Origin: Alphaproteobacteria bacterium
GTDB taxonomy: Bacteria; Pseudomonadota; Alphaproteobacteria; Reyranellales; Reyranellaceae
Direction: 5' to 3'
Assembly: GCA_017307275.1 (NCBI GenBank)
Contig: JAFKFK010000031.1
Span: 61,199 to 125,198, forward strand
DNA length: 64,000 nucleotides
Of the stretch, positions 33,962-42,999 are shown in pieces (positions within the stretch are counted from its first letter, which is position 1; each line of letters begins with the position of its first letter). Made by a program: the position numbers and the translations under genes. Below the pieces are notes generated by a model. It was given only the letters and a program-made list of their open reading frames with translations, made no database searches and was not told the DNA's origin.

Positions 33962-35407
33962 ATGACCGTGAGCAGCATCGCCGAGTACGATTCGATGGAT
34001 GGCCTCGGCATGGCCGAGCTGGTCCGTACGCGCCAACTGCATCCCGGCGAGCTGCTTGAGGCGGCGTTGGAGCGGGCGGCGCGTTGGAATCCGCATCTCA
34101 ATGCCCTCTCGGTGTCGTTTCCCGATCGCGCCCGAGGCGAGATCGTCGAGGGGCTACCGGCAGGTCCCTTCCAGGGCGTGCCGTTCCTGCTGAAGAGCCT
34201 GTCGGCCATGCTGAGCGGTGCACCGGCAACCTTGGGGTCACGCCTCTTCGCCGACTATGTGGCCGACCACGATTCAACCCTGGTCGAGCGCTACAAGCAG
34301 GCCGGGTTGGTGATCTTCGGCATGACCACGACACCGGAGATGGGGCTCTCGGTGTCGACCGAGACGAGCTTCAGCGGCACGACGCGCAATCCCTGGAGCC
34401 TTGCGCACAGCCCCGGTGGCTCGTCGGGCGGTTCGGCAGCGGCGGTTGCGGCCGGCATCGTGCCTCTCGCGCATGGCAGTGACGGCGGCGGCTCGATCCG
34501 CATTCCCGCCTCGGCCTGCGGCCTGTTCGGTCTGAAGCCGACGCGCGGTCGCACGCCGTCGGGCCCAATGGCCGGTGAAGGCTGGGGCAGCCTCGCGACC
34601 AGCCACGTGATCTCGCGCTCGGTGCGCGACAGTGCCGCCGCCCTCGATGCCACGCACGGCGCGGCGCCGGGCGATCCCTATTGCGCGCCGCCGGTCGCGG
34701 GCAGCTATCTCTCGGCGGTCGGCGATTTCCCCAAGCGTCTGAAGGTCGCGCTGCAGCTCACGCCGACGTCGGGTGTGGCGGTGGCGCCGGAGTGTCATTC
34801 CGCTGCACTCGAAACCGCGAAGCTGTTGGAAGAACTCGGCCATGTCGTCGAAGAGGCGAAGCCCGAGGGATCGTCCGAGGAACTGCAGCGTGCCTCGTGG
34901 GTGCTGGTCGCGAGCAATGTGCGACTGACCTTGAGTCGGCGGGCGCAAGCCTTGGGGCGAGGGCTCGTCGCAGCCGATGTCGATCGCATCACCTGGGCGG
35001 CTGTCGAAGAAGCGGGCTCGATGAGCGCCGAAGCCTATGCTGCAGCAGTGCAGACGATCCATCGCCACGGCCGGCGGATGGCAGCATTCCATCGCCGCTA
35101 CGACGTGCTGCTGTCGCCTACGCTCGCGACGCCGCCGGTGAAGCTCGGCATCCATCACATGGATGGCACCGATCTGGCGACCTGGCGCGACGCCATGCGG
35201 ACCTACTCACCCTTCACCAGCTTGTTCAACATGAGCGGCCAGCCCGCCATGTCCGTGCCGCTCGCCTGGAGCGAGGGCGGCCTGCCGATCGGCGTCATGT
35301 TCGCCGCAGGGTTCGGCGAGGAGGCCACGCTGTTCCGTCTCGCCGGCCAGCTTGAAGCCGCACGACCCTGGATGCACCGGCGTCCTTCTCTGCCACCAGG
35401 TACCTGA
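33962..35407 (+). CDS. Amidase (amidase-signature family)
   Basis: 481 residues with all landmarks: catalytic Lys in VPFLLKSLSAML (about residue 80), SPGGSSGGSAAAVAAG with the middle Ser, and HGSDGGGSIRIPASACG with the nucleophile Ser, followed by GLKPTRGR. The late NMSGQPAMSVPL is typical. It is not closely similar to the amidase at 13197-14477. Its position just before a Dpp-type importer suggests hydrolysis of an imported peptide-like or amide compound. Confidence 0.93.
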   Translation: MTVSSIAEYDSMDGLGMAELVRTRQLHPGELLEAALERAARWNPHLNALSVSFPDRARGEIVEGLPAGPFQGVPFLLKSLSAMLSGAPATLGSRLFADYVADHDSTLVERYKQAGLVIFGMTTTPEMGLSVSTETSFSGTTRNPWSLAHSPGGSSGGSAAAVAAGIVPLAHGSDGGGSIRIPASACGLFGLKPTRGRTPSGPMAGEGWGSLATSHVISRSVRDSAAALDATHGAAPGDPYCAPPVAGSYLSAVGDFPKRLKVALQLTPTSGVAVAPECHSAALETAKLLEELGHVVEEAKPEGSSEELQRASWVLVASNVRLTLSRRAQALGRGLVAADVDRITWAAVEEAGSMSAEAYAAAVQTIHRHGRRMAAFHRRYDVLLSPTLATPPVKLGIHHMDGTDLATWRDAMRTYSPFTSLFNMSGQPAMSVPLAWSEGGLPIGVMFAAGFGEEATLFRLAGQLEAARPWMHRRPSLPPGT

Positions 35408-35477
35408 ACGGCAGATTCGCAATCGCGGCGCCGCGCAGGGCGATCGCAATTTCTATTAACGCTGCCGGAGAGGCGCG

Positions 35478-36431
35478 ATGCAGGCTTTTGTCATTCGTCG
35501 GATAGCGGCCCTGGTGCCGACCTTGTTCTTTGCCAGCGTCATCGTCTTCATGGTGGTGCGGCTGATCCCAGGCGACGTCATCGACCTGATGCTGTCGCAG
35601 GACGGCGGTGCCGACAAACTCGACCGTGGTGCGCTGGAACGGGCACTGGGTTTCGACCGGCCAATGGTCGAGCAGTATCTACGCTGGATCGGTGGCGTGC
35701 TCTTCGAGGGCGACTTCGGCCTGTCGCTGTGGCGCCAGACGCCGGTCGCCGACATGCTGGCGGCCCGCCTGCCGGTCACGCTCGAACTATCGCTGCTGGC
35801 GCTCGCCATCGCGCTCGCGATCGCGCTGCCGATCGGCATCCTGTCTGCGATCCGCCAAGACACCGCCGCCGACTATATCGCGCGCTCCTTCTCGATCTTC
35901 ATGCTGGCGGTTCCGGGCTTCTGGATCGCGACCATCATCGTCGTCTTTCCGGCGATCTGGTGGGGTTGGTCACCTGAGGTGAACTTCACTCCCTTCCGCG
36001 AGGACCCGCTCGCCAATCTCAAGCAGCTGATCATTCCGGCGCTGATCATGGGCACGTCGCTGTCGGCTGTGACCATCCGCATGATGCGCACCACCATGCT
36101 CGAGGTGCTGCGCCAGGAATATGTGCGCACTGCCTGGGCCAAGGGCTTGAGCGAGCGCGTCGTCGTGGTGCGCCACGTGTTGAAGAATGCACTGATCCCG
36201 GTTGTCACGGTGATCGGCCTGCAGGCGACCCTGCTGATTGGCGGCTCGGTCATCATGGAGCAGATCTTCGTCATTCCCGGCATGGGGCTGCTGCTGATCG
36301 AAGCAGTGTTCGACCGCGACTATCCGATCGTCACCGGCGTCTTCCTGGTGACCGGTGTCGCGATCGTGCTGATCAACTTCCTGGTCGATCTCTCCTACGG
36401 CCTGCTCGATCCGAAAGTGAGGCTCGAATGA
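35478..36431 (+). CDS. Dipeptide/oligopeptide ABC permease, DppB type
   Basis: 317 residues, six membrane helices. The N-terminal MQAFVIRRIAALVPTLFFAS and RALGFDRPMVEQYLRWIGGVL are classic for DppB. The EAA loop is EYVRTAWAKGLSERVVV. CGGAG at good distance before ATG. First of five importer genes; overlaps DppC by four bases. Confidence 0.93.
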   Translation: MQAFVIRRIAALVPTLFFASVIVFMVVRLIPGDVIDLMLSQDGGADKLDRGALERALGFDRPMVEQYLRWIGGVLFEGDFGLSLWRQTPVADMLAARLPVTLELSLLALAIALAIALPIGILSAIRQDTAADYIARSFSIFMLAVPGFWIATIIVVFPAIWWGWSPEVNFTPFREDPLANLKQLIIPALIMGTSLSAVTIRMMRTTMLEVLRQEYVRTAWAKGLSERVVVVRHVLKNALIPVVTVIGLQATLLIGGSVIMEQIFVIPGMGLLLIEAVFDRDYPIVTGVFLVTGVAIVLINFLVDLSYGLLDPKVRLE

Positions 36432-37321
36432 CCGTCCTCGTCCACGACGCCCCCTCGATCCGCGAGCGCGGTCCCGTCGTCTCCTTCCTGCGCCGGCTCT
36501 TCCTGGGCAAGCCTCTGGGTGCGGCAGGTGCGGTGATCTTCGCGATCTTCCTGTTCTGCGGCCTATTTGCCGACCTGCTGGCGCCCTACGGCTACAACCA
36601 GGTCGACCCGATCAACCGGCTGAAGCCGCCCTCGCTCGCCTTTCCGTTCGGCACCGACAATCTCGGCCGTGACGTGCTCTCGCGGGTGCTCTACGGCGCG
36701 CAGCTCTCCGTCATCATCGGCTTCTGTGGCGCGGCGCTGGCCACCGTGGTGTCGGTCTTCATCGGCGTGGTGAGCGGTTATCTCGGCGGCAAGTTCGACA
36801 TCATCGTGCAACGCCTGGTCGACGCCTGGATGAGCTTCCCCGATCTGGTGATCCTGATCGTCGTCGTCTCCGTTCTCGGTCCCGGCATGTGGCAGGTCAT
36901 CGTGGTGCTGGGCTTCCTGTATGGCATCGGCGGCAGCCGCATCATCCGGGGCGCCGTCATCTCGGTGCGCGAGAACACCTATGTCCACGCCGCGCAGTCG
37001 ATTGGTGCTGCGACGGCACGCGTGCTGATCTTTCACGTGCTGCCCAATGTCATGCCGACGGTGATCGTTCTTTTCACCATGCGCGTCGGTGCGGTGATCC
37101 TGGTCGAAGCCGGCCTGTCGTTCCTTGGTCTCGGTATCCCGCCACCGGCGCCGAGCTGGGGCGGCATGCTCACCGGCTCGGGCCGCACCTTCATGTATCT
37201 CGCGCCGTGGCTCGCCCTGGCACCGGGCATCTGCCTCACCCTGGTGGTCTACGGCATCAACATGTTCGGCGATGCGCTGCGCGATCTGCTCGATCCGCGC
37301 CTGCGCGGCGGGCGCCGCTGA
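36428..37321 (+). CDS. Dipeptide/oligopeptide ABC permease, DppC type
   Basis: 297 residues, an N-terminal cytosolic tail then six helices. FPFGTDNLGRDVLSRVLYGA and the EAA loop ENTYVHAAQSIGAATARVL mark DppC. The C-terminus ends in GDALRDLLDPRLRGG. Forms the pore with the DppB-type protein. Separated from the binding-protein gene by 26 bases carrying GGGAGGA. Confidence 0.94.
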   Translation: MTVLVHDAPSIRERGPVVSFLRRLFLGKPLGAAGAVIFAIFLFCGLFADLLAPYGYNQVDPINRLKPPSLAFPFGTDNLGRDVLSRVLYGAQLSVIIGFCGAALATVVSVFIGVVSGYLGGKFDIIVQRLVDAWMSFPDLVILIVVVSVLGPGMWQVIVVLGFLYGIGGSRIIRGAVISVRENTYVHAAQSIGAATARVLIFHVLPNVMPTVIVLFTMRVGAVILVEAGLSFLGLGIPPPAPSWGGMLTGSGRTFMYLAPWLALAPGICLTLVVYGINMFGDALRDLLDPRLRGGRR

Positions 37322-37347
37322 GGAAATCGGGGAAGAGGGAGGAAACA

Positions 37348-39069
37348 ATGAATCTGGGACAACTTTTCAAGCGGCTGCTGGTGCCTGCCATTGCGGGCGC
37401 AGCACTTGCGATGCCGCAGGCGGTGCAGGCGCAGCACGCGCCACTGGCTGCGGAAACGCCGCGTCATGGCGGCACGCTCGACATCGGTACGGTCTATCTC
37501 ACTCTGGCGCCGCTCTCCTGGGATCCGCGCGACTGGGGCTGGAAGTTCAATCACGACAGCGGTCAGTTCTACGAGCAGCTCTTTGCCGCCGATCTTTCCA
37601 AGGCCGAGGGCCGCGGCGGCAAGCACAAGTTCGTGGCCGATGCCTGGCTGCCGGCGGATGCCATTCGTGGCGAACTGGCCGAGAAATGGGAATGGCAGGA
37701 CAACCCGCTGGCGGTCGTCGTCACCCTGCGCAAGGGCGTGATGTTCCCGGAGAAGCCCGGCGTGATGGCGAGCCGCGAGCTCACCGCCGAGGACGTCGTC
37801 TATGCCTTCGACCGGGTCAACACCAGCCCGCAGAACGCCCGCGGCTTCTTCGACTACATCGAGAAGATGTATGCGCGCGACAAGCATACCCTGGTCATTG
37901 AGATGAACCGATACCATTCCGAATGGAACTATCGGTTCGGCTACGGCCACTATTCTGGCATCGTGCCGCGCGAGGTGATCGAGGCCGGCGCGACCAACTG
38001 GAAGAACGCCAACGGCACCGGCCCCTTCACCCTGGCCGACGTGGTGCAAGGCAACTCCAATGTCTATGTGAAGAACCCCAACTACTGGGACAGCGAGACG
38101 ATCGACGGCAAGGACTACAAGCTGCCCTTTGTCGACAAGGTGGTGTTCCGCTTCATCAAGGACGAGGCGACCTGGATCACCGCGCTGCGCACCGCCAAGC
38201 TCGACATCCTAGAATCCGTGCGCTGGCAGAATGTCGAGAGCCTGAAGAAGAGCTCGCCTGCCTTGAAATGGCGGCGCTGGCTCGGCCAGGCCGGCATCTT
38301 CCTGTCGATGGACGTGAACACCAAGCCGTTCGACGACATCCGCGTGCGCCGCGCGCTGAACATGGCGGTGAACAAGCAGGAGATCGTCGACGCCTACTAC
38401 AACGGTCACGCCGAGCTCTTCGCCTATCCGCAACATCCCGATTTCGGTGGCTACTTCCAGCCCCTGTCTGAGATGCCGGCCGCCGTGAAGGAGCTGTTCG
38501 AGTACAATCCGCAGAAGGCCAAGGCGCTGCTCGCCGAAGCGGGCTACCCCAACGGCTTCACCTTCAAGACTCAGGTCTGCTCCTGCTTTCCCGATCACAT
38601 GGAGCTGTTGCCGCTAGTCGCGGGCTATCTCGCGCGGGTCGGCGTCAAGATCGAGATCCAGCCTATGGAACCTGGCGCGTATTTCGCGGCTCTTGCCGCT
38701 CGCAAGATGACGCAGGGCTACTTCTTCTCGATTGGCCACTCCAATCCGACGACGACACTGACGCGCAACTTCCGCACCGGTTCGCCGTGGAACCCATCCG
38801 GATGGGCCGATCCCGCCTTCGACGAAAAGATAACCGCGATGTATGCATTGCGCGACGAGACCGAGCGTCAAGCGCATGTGCGCGCCATGACGGTCGAGAT
38901 GCTGGAGAAGGCACCGTACATCTGGCTGCCGACGCCCTATGCCCATACTGCGTGGTGGCCGTGGGTCAAGAACTACAATGGTGAACTGCGCGCCGGTGCG
39001 GTGCGCCCCGGTCCGATCTATGCCCGCATCTGGATCGATCAGGCCCTCAAGAAGAAGCTGGGATACTGA
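37348..39069 (+). CDS. Extracellular solute-binding protein family 5 (peptide-type)
   Basis: 573 residues. A signal peptide (to about residue 27, AVQAQ) and the SBP_bac_5 core: RHGGTLDIGTVYL, later LTAEDVVYAFDRVNT, FRFIKDEATWITALRTAKLDI and NMAVNKQEIVDAYYNG. The family binds peptides, opines, nickel, or glycosides. GAGGGAGGAAAC precedes the ATG. Length is about 40 residues above DppA, with an insertion near residues 60-100. Lies between permease and ATPase genes. Confidence 0.93.
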   Translation: MNLGQLFKRLLVPAIAGAALAMPQAVQAQHAPLAAETPRHGGTLDIGTVYLTLAPLSWDPRDWGWKFNHDSGQFYEQLFAADLSKAEGRGGKHKFVADAWLPADAIRGELAEKWEWQDNPLAVVVTLRKGVMFPEKPGVMASRELTAEDVVYAFDRVNTSPQNARGFFDYIEKMYARDKHTLVIEMNRYHSEWNYRFGYGHYSGIVPREVIEAGATNWKNANGTGPFTLADVVQGNSNVYVKNPNYWDSETIDGKDYKLPFVDKVVFRFIKDEATWITALRTAKLDILESVRWQNVESLKKSSPALKWRRWLGQAGIFLSMDVNTKPFDDIRVRRALNMAVNKQEIVDAYYNGHAELFAYPQHPDFGGYFQPLSEMPAAVKELFEYNPQKAKALLAEAGYPNGFTFKTQVCSCFPDHMELLPLVAGYLARVGVKIEIQPMEPGAYFAALAARKMTQGYFFSIGHSNPTTTLTRNFRTGSPWNPSGWADPAFDEKITAMYALRDETERQAHVRAMTVEMLEKAPYIWLPTPYAHTAWWPWVKNYNGELRAGAVRPGPIYARIWIDQALKKKLGY

Positions 39070-39074
39070 CCGCC

Positions 39075-40070
39075 ATGGCTTCGGTTGCTGCGCCACTGCT
39101 CGCAGTCGAGGACCTGTCGGTCCGCTTCCACACCGATCGCGGCATCCTGCCCGCTGTCGACGGCGTGTCCTTCGACGTTGGCGAAGGCGAGACCCTGGCC
39201 ATCGTGGGCGAAAGCGGCTCGGGCAAGAGCGTAACGGCGATGTCGATCCTGCGCCTGGTGCAGCGCCCGGCCGGCGAGATCGCCGGCGGCCGGGTGACGT
39301 TCGAGGGCCGTGATCTCATGGCGCTGTCGGAACAACAGATGCAGGAAATTCGCGGCGACCGCATTTCGCTTATCTCGCAGGAGCCGATGTCGTCACTCAA
39401 TCCGGCACTCAGCATCGGCCTGCAGGTCGGCGAACCACTCAACCGGCACCGCGGCGTGTCATGGTCGGCAGCGCTGCGCGAGGCCGAGACCCTGCTCAGT
39501 CGAGTGCATATTCCCGACGCGGCCAACCGCGCGCGCGCCTATCCGCACGAATTCTCCGGCGGCATGCGCCAGCGCGCCATGATCGCCATGGCGCTGGCCT
39601 GCACGCCCCGGCTGATCATCGCCGACGAGCCGACGACGGCACTCGACGTTACGGTGCAGGCACAGATCCTCGAACTCCTGAAGCAGCTCACGCGCGAGGC
39701 TGGGTCGGCGATGATCTTGATCACCCACGATCTCGGTGTCGTCGCACGATACGCCGACCGCGTTTCAGTGATGTATGCCGGCCGCATCGTCGAAAGCGGC
39801 ACGGCGCTCGAGATCTACGAGGATCCGCGCCATCCCTACACGATGGGCCTGATGGCTTCGGTGCCGCGGCTCGACGATGCCGAACGTCAGCGGCTGGTGC
39901 CGATCGAGGGTCAGCCGCCCGACCTCGCCGCCATGCCGCCCGGTTGCTCCTTCGCGCCGCGCTGCCGCTTCGCCACCGATCGTTGTCGTCGGGATCGACC
40001 GGTTCTCGAACCTGTCAACGACGGCACTCACAGGAAGGCCTGCTTTGCCGATGTCACCCAGTTCCGCTGA
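39075..40070 (+). CDS. Dipeptide/oligopeptide ABC ATP-binding protein, DppD type
   Basis: 331 residues. Walker A GESGSGKSVTAMS, signature FSGGMRQRAMIAMAL, Walker B LIIADEPTTALD, switch His in ITHDLGVVARY. The C-terminal oligopeptide-type extension holds a Cys group (GCSFAPRCRFATDRC) like that of DppD proteins with an iron-sulfur cluster. Starts five bases after the binding-protein gene. The next gene begins inside its last 20 bases. Confidence 0.94.
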   Translation: MASVAAPLLAVEDLSVRFHTDRGILPAVDGVSFDVGEGETLAIVGESGSGKSVTAMSILRLVQRPAGEIAGGRVTFEGRDLMALSEQQMQEIRGDRISLISQEPMSSLNPALSIGLQVGEPLNRHRGVSWSAALREAETLLSRVHIPDAANRARAYPHEFSGGMRQRAMIAMALACTPRLIIADEPTTALDVTVQAQILELLKQLTREAGSAMILITHDLGVVARYADRVSVMYAGRIVESGTALEIYEDPRHPYTMGLMASVPRLDDAERQRLVPIEGQPPDLAAMPPGCSFAPRCRFATDRCRRDRPVLEPVNDGTHRKACFADVTQFR

Positions 40071-41046
40071 ACCGCTGCTGCAGGTCGAGGGCCTGCGTGT
40101 GCATTTCCCCGTCCGTCGCGGCCTGCTCGCCAAAAGGCGCGTCGGCTCGGTCAAAGCCGTCGACGGGATCGACTTTGCCCTCAAGGCGGGCGAGACGCTC
40201 GGCCTGGTGGGCGAGTCGGGCTCGGGTAAATCCACGGCAGGGCTCGCCGTGCTGCGCCTGCTGGAGGTCACGGCGGGCCGCGTACGCTTCGAGGGCCGCG
40301 ACGTTACCCGTCTGGACCGCGGCGAGATGCGGCCAATCCGTCGGCGCATGCAGATGGTCTATCAGGACCCGTTCAGCTCGCTCAATCCGCGCATGAAGGT
40401 GGCCGACATCGTGGGCGAACCGTTGATCGTGCACGGCGTCGGCCATGATCGCGTCGCCCGCAGCGCCCGTGTTGCCGAACTGCTCGACATGGTCGGGCTC
40501 AGGCCCGAGATGGGGCGTCGCTATCCGCACGAATTTTCCGGAGGCCAGCGCCAGCGCATCGGCATCGCCCGCGCGCTCGCGGTGAACCCGGCCCTGGTGG
40601 TCTGCGACGAGCCGGTTTCGGCGCTCGATGTCTCCATCCAGGCGCAGGTCGTCAACCTGTTCCAGGACCTGCAGGCGCGGCTCGGTCTTGCCTACCTCTT
40701 CATCGCCCACGATCTCGCCGTGGTGCGCCACATCAGCGATCGCATCGCCGTGATGTATCTCGGCAAGATCGTCGAGCTGGCGCCGCGCGATCAGCTCTAC
40801 CGCCGGCCGCAGCATCCCTATACGCGAGCGCTGCTGGCGGCGGTGCCGATCCCCAACCCTCGCCTCGAAGCGCAGCGTTCGCACCAGGCGCTGGTCGGCG
40901 AGATCCCGAGCCCGCTCAACCCGCCGCCCGGCTGCCGTTTCAATACGCGCTGCCCCATGGCGACCGATCTCTGCCGTACCGAGGAACCGCAACTGCGCGA
41001 ACTTTCGCCCGGCCATCGCGCGGCCTGCCACTTTGCGGAAGGTTGA
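40051..41046 (+). CDS. Dipeptide/oligopeptide ABC ATP-binding protein, DppF type
   Basis: 331 residues. Walker A GESGSGKSTAGLAVLRL, signature FSGGQRQRIGIARAL, Walker B LVVCDEPVSALDVS, then the C-terminal Cys cluster GCRFNTRCPMATDLC. The ATG at 40051 overlaps the DppD gene by 20 bases, a common arrangement; upstream in-frame starts would overlap by 190 or more. Completes the importer. Followed by a hairpin at 41050-41081. Confidence 0.93.
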   Translation: MSPSSAEPLLQVEGLRVHFPVRRGLLAKRRVGSVKAVDGIDFALKAGETLGLVGESGSGKSTAGLAVLRLLEVTAGRVRFEGRDVTRLDRGEMRPIRRRMQMVYQDPFSSLNPRMKVADIVGEPLIVHGVGHDRVARSARVAELLDMVGLRPEMGRRYPHEFSGGQRQRIGIARALAVNPALVVCDEPVSALDVSIQAQVVNLFQDLQARLGLAYLFIAHDLAVVRHISDRIAVMYLGKIVELAPRDQLYRRPQHPYTRALLAAVPIPNPRLEAQRSHQALVGEIPSPLNPPPGCRFNTRCPMATDLCRTEEPQLRELSPGHRAACHFAEG

Positions 41047-41049
41047 TTT

Positions 41050-41081
41050 TCTATCCTCTCGTGTGAGGACGCGAGGATAGA
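41050..41081. terminator. Hairpin between convergent importer and AraC-type genes
   Basis: TCTATCCTC (41050-41058) and GAGGATAGA (41073-41081) form a perfect nine-base stem that extends two more pairs with a mismatch. It fills the 37-base gap between two convergent genes and so could end transcripts from both sides. Neither side has a T-run, so it may act as a 3' end stabiliser or need Rho. Confidence 0.5.
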
Positions 41082-41083
41082 GA

Positions 41084-41917
41084 TCAGAGCAGCAGCGACA
41101 GATCTTCCGGCCGCACGCCTGCCACCAGCGGCACGTAGAGCCGGATCTTCTGCTCGGTGTCGACCTTGTAGGAGGGGTCGTTGAGGTAGCGCATCAGGAT
41201 CGGCCGGTTGGGCACGCGCGCCTTGTTCAGCGCGGCGTCACGATCGAGGCGTCGCCACACCGCGTCGGGCTGGCCACCGAGGCAGGCATGCCAGCCGCCG
41301 TCGAGACGCTGCTGCTGCAGCCGGAAGCGGCCGTCGACGAAATCGTTCTCCAGCGCGCAGGCATGGGCGAAGACGCGGTCCGGCGAGAAGACGCCGAACA
41401 CGTTCTGATTGCGTATCGGTACGGCGGCGATCTCGAGCCGGCCCATCAGCTCGTCATAGGCCGTCCACGCGCCGGCCCAACTGCGCTCGATCTCCATGGT
41501 CCGCATGGTGAGCGCCGGCAGCTCGACGACCGTGGCATCGACACTCTCCAGCAAACTCGCCCTTTCATCGCGGGCACTGGGTACGGTCCCGAACTGCCGG
41601 CGGTAGGCGCGGGCGAAGGCCTGCGAGCTGTCGTAGCCCGAGTCGAAGGCGACTTCGGTGACGCTGAGACCTGGATCGGTCATCAGTCGTTGCCGTGCCG
41701 CTTCCAGCCGCAGACGCCGCAGGGTCGCCTGCGGCGTCTCGCCGACAGCGCCCTGGTAGAGGCGAATGAAATGGAACAGCGACAAGCAGGCCACGTCGGC
41801 CAACTCGGCGAGCTTCATCTGCGCATCGGGTTCGTTGCGGAAACGCTGCTCGACATGGCGTACCGCCCGGCGAATCCGACGGCGACGCTCGACACTCGTG
41901 GCTAGTCGCATCCCCAT
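41084..41917 (-). CDS. AraC-family regulator with GyrI-like C-terminal domain
   Basis: 277 residues. Two helix-turn-helix motifs at the N-terminus (LAELADVACLSLFHFIRLYQ near residue 37, and LSVTEVAFDSGYDSSQAFARAYRRQFG near 85) form the DNA-binding domain. From about residue 115 a GyrI/SOUL-like effector-binding domain follows, as in Rob or BmrR relatives. Such proteins sense small lipophilic molecules. Convergent with the importer genes, so its targets are not obvious from position. Confidence 0.9.
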   Translation of the reverse strand: MGMRLATSVERRRRIRRAVRHVEQRFRNEPDAQMKLAELADVACLSLFHFIRLYQGAVGETPQATLRRLRLEAARQRLMTDPGLSVTEVAFDSGYDSSQAFARAYRRQFGTVPSARDERASLLESVDATVVELPALTMRTMEIERSWAGAWTAYDELMGRLEIAAVPIRNQNVFGVFSPDRVFAHACALENDFVDGRFRLQQQRLDGGWHACLGGQPDAVWRRLDRDAALNKARVPNRPILMRYLNDPSYKVDTEQKIRLYVPLVAGVRPEDLSLLL

Positions 41918-41971
41918 GATCCGCTCCCGCGGGTCGTCCCTATGCGGGACGATAGCACAGATAGCCGGCTG

Positions 41972-42898
41972 TCAGCGCCGCGCCGCGAAGGCCAGCGCCC
42001 GGTCGATGGCGGCCCGCACCGCATCGCTGTCGGTCGCGGCATCGAAGTTGTGCGGCGCGCCCGGCACGTTGATCAGCTCGAAGGCGACGTCGGCCGCCAG
42101 GAGCTCGGCAGTCGTCTCGTCGAGCAGCTTCAGCAGCCCCGGAAGGGCATCGCCGCCGCCGCGCAGAATCAGGAGTTGCGTGCGCTGGCTGGCGAGCCGC
42201 TTGGCGGCGGCCGACAGGCTCATGCGCGTGGTCAGCGTGGCGTCAGTGACGGCGGCGGTCGGACTGCCCGGCACGACGCCGGTTGAGGGGTAGAACATGG
42301 CGACGCGATCGACCCTCAGGGGGCGGCTGTCGCTGAGCAGCTCCGGCACGAAGAGACCGCCGGCCGAGAAAACGAAGGCGCCGAGACGCTGTGTGTCCAG
42401 GCCGCGGGCAGGCCCTTCCTTGGCGAGCCAGGCGAGAACCGCGTCGGTTTCGCCGAGCGCTTGATCGAGGCGGCGGCGCGGCACGCCCAGCGAATGGTCG
42501 AACATCACGGAGGCGACGCCGCTCGCCGCCAACGCGGTCCCCCAGTCGCGAAAGACCTGCCAGGCCTTGGGTCGGATCGTGGCTTCGTCGGGCAGGCCAC
42601 CATGCAGCAGCAGCACGACGGGGACCGGTTTGCCGCTGGCCGGCTGCGGAAAGACAAGGTCGATTTCGATTGGCGTGCCATCGGCGCGCTTGCCGACCTC
42701 GATGCTGCGTCGGTCGACGTTGGCGGCGTCGCGCAGTGGGTGCCGGAGCGGTGCCTTGGTTGCGGCGATATAGCGGGCGATCGCCTGGGCGCGGGCATCG
42801 TCGGCCGCGGGGGCGGAGGGGGAAGGCGTCTGCGCGGGCAAGGGCGTCGACCAGGCTGCCATCATCGCGAGCGATCCGAGCAATCCGACGATTTTCAT
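41972..42898 (-). CDS. Exported alpha/beta hydrolase (dienelactone hydrolase-like)
   Basis: 308 residues with a signal peptide (to about residue 25, ending PLPAQ). PVVLLLHGGLPDE is the oxyanion strand-loop; RLGAFVFSAGGLFVPELL carries the nucleophile elbow in the form FSAGG (Ser); late LINVPGAPHNFDAATDS carries the catalytic His. An Asp is expected near RGGGDALPG. So a periplasmic esterase or lipase-like enzyme. ATG 42898 has GGGGAC upstream. 54 bases upstream of the AraC-type regulator gene in the same direction. Confidence 0.85.
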   Translation of the reverse strand: MKIVGLLGSLAMMAAWSTPLPAQTPSPSAPAADDARAQAIARYIAATKAPLRHPLRDAANVDRRSIEVGKRADGTPIEIDLVFPQPASGKPVPVVLLLHGGLPDEATIRPKAWQVFRDWGTALAASGVASVMFDHSLGVPRRRLDQALGETDAVLAWLAKEGPARGLDTQRLGAFVFSAGGLFVPELLSDSRPLRVDRVAMFYPSTGVVPGSPTAAVTDATLTTRMSLSAAAKRLASQRTQLLILRGGGDALPGLLKLLDETTAELLAADVAFELINVPGAPHNFDAATDSDAVRAAIDRALAFAARR

Positions 42899-42999
42899 GG
42901 TCAAGGTCCCCGTCCGGCTTCAAGGCACCGCACAGGGCGGTGGGCCGGAAGCTAGGCCATGGCGGGGGACGGCACGGTGCCGCGATTGCCAATTTGACG

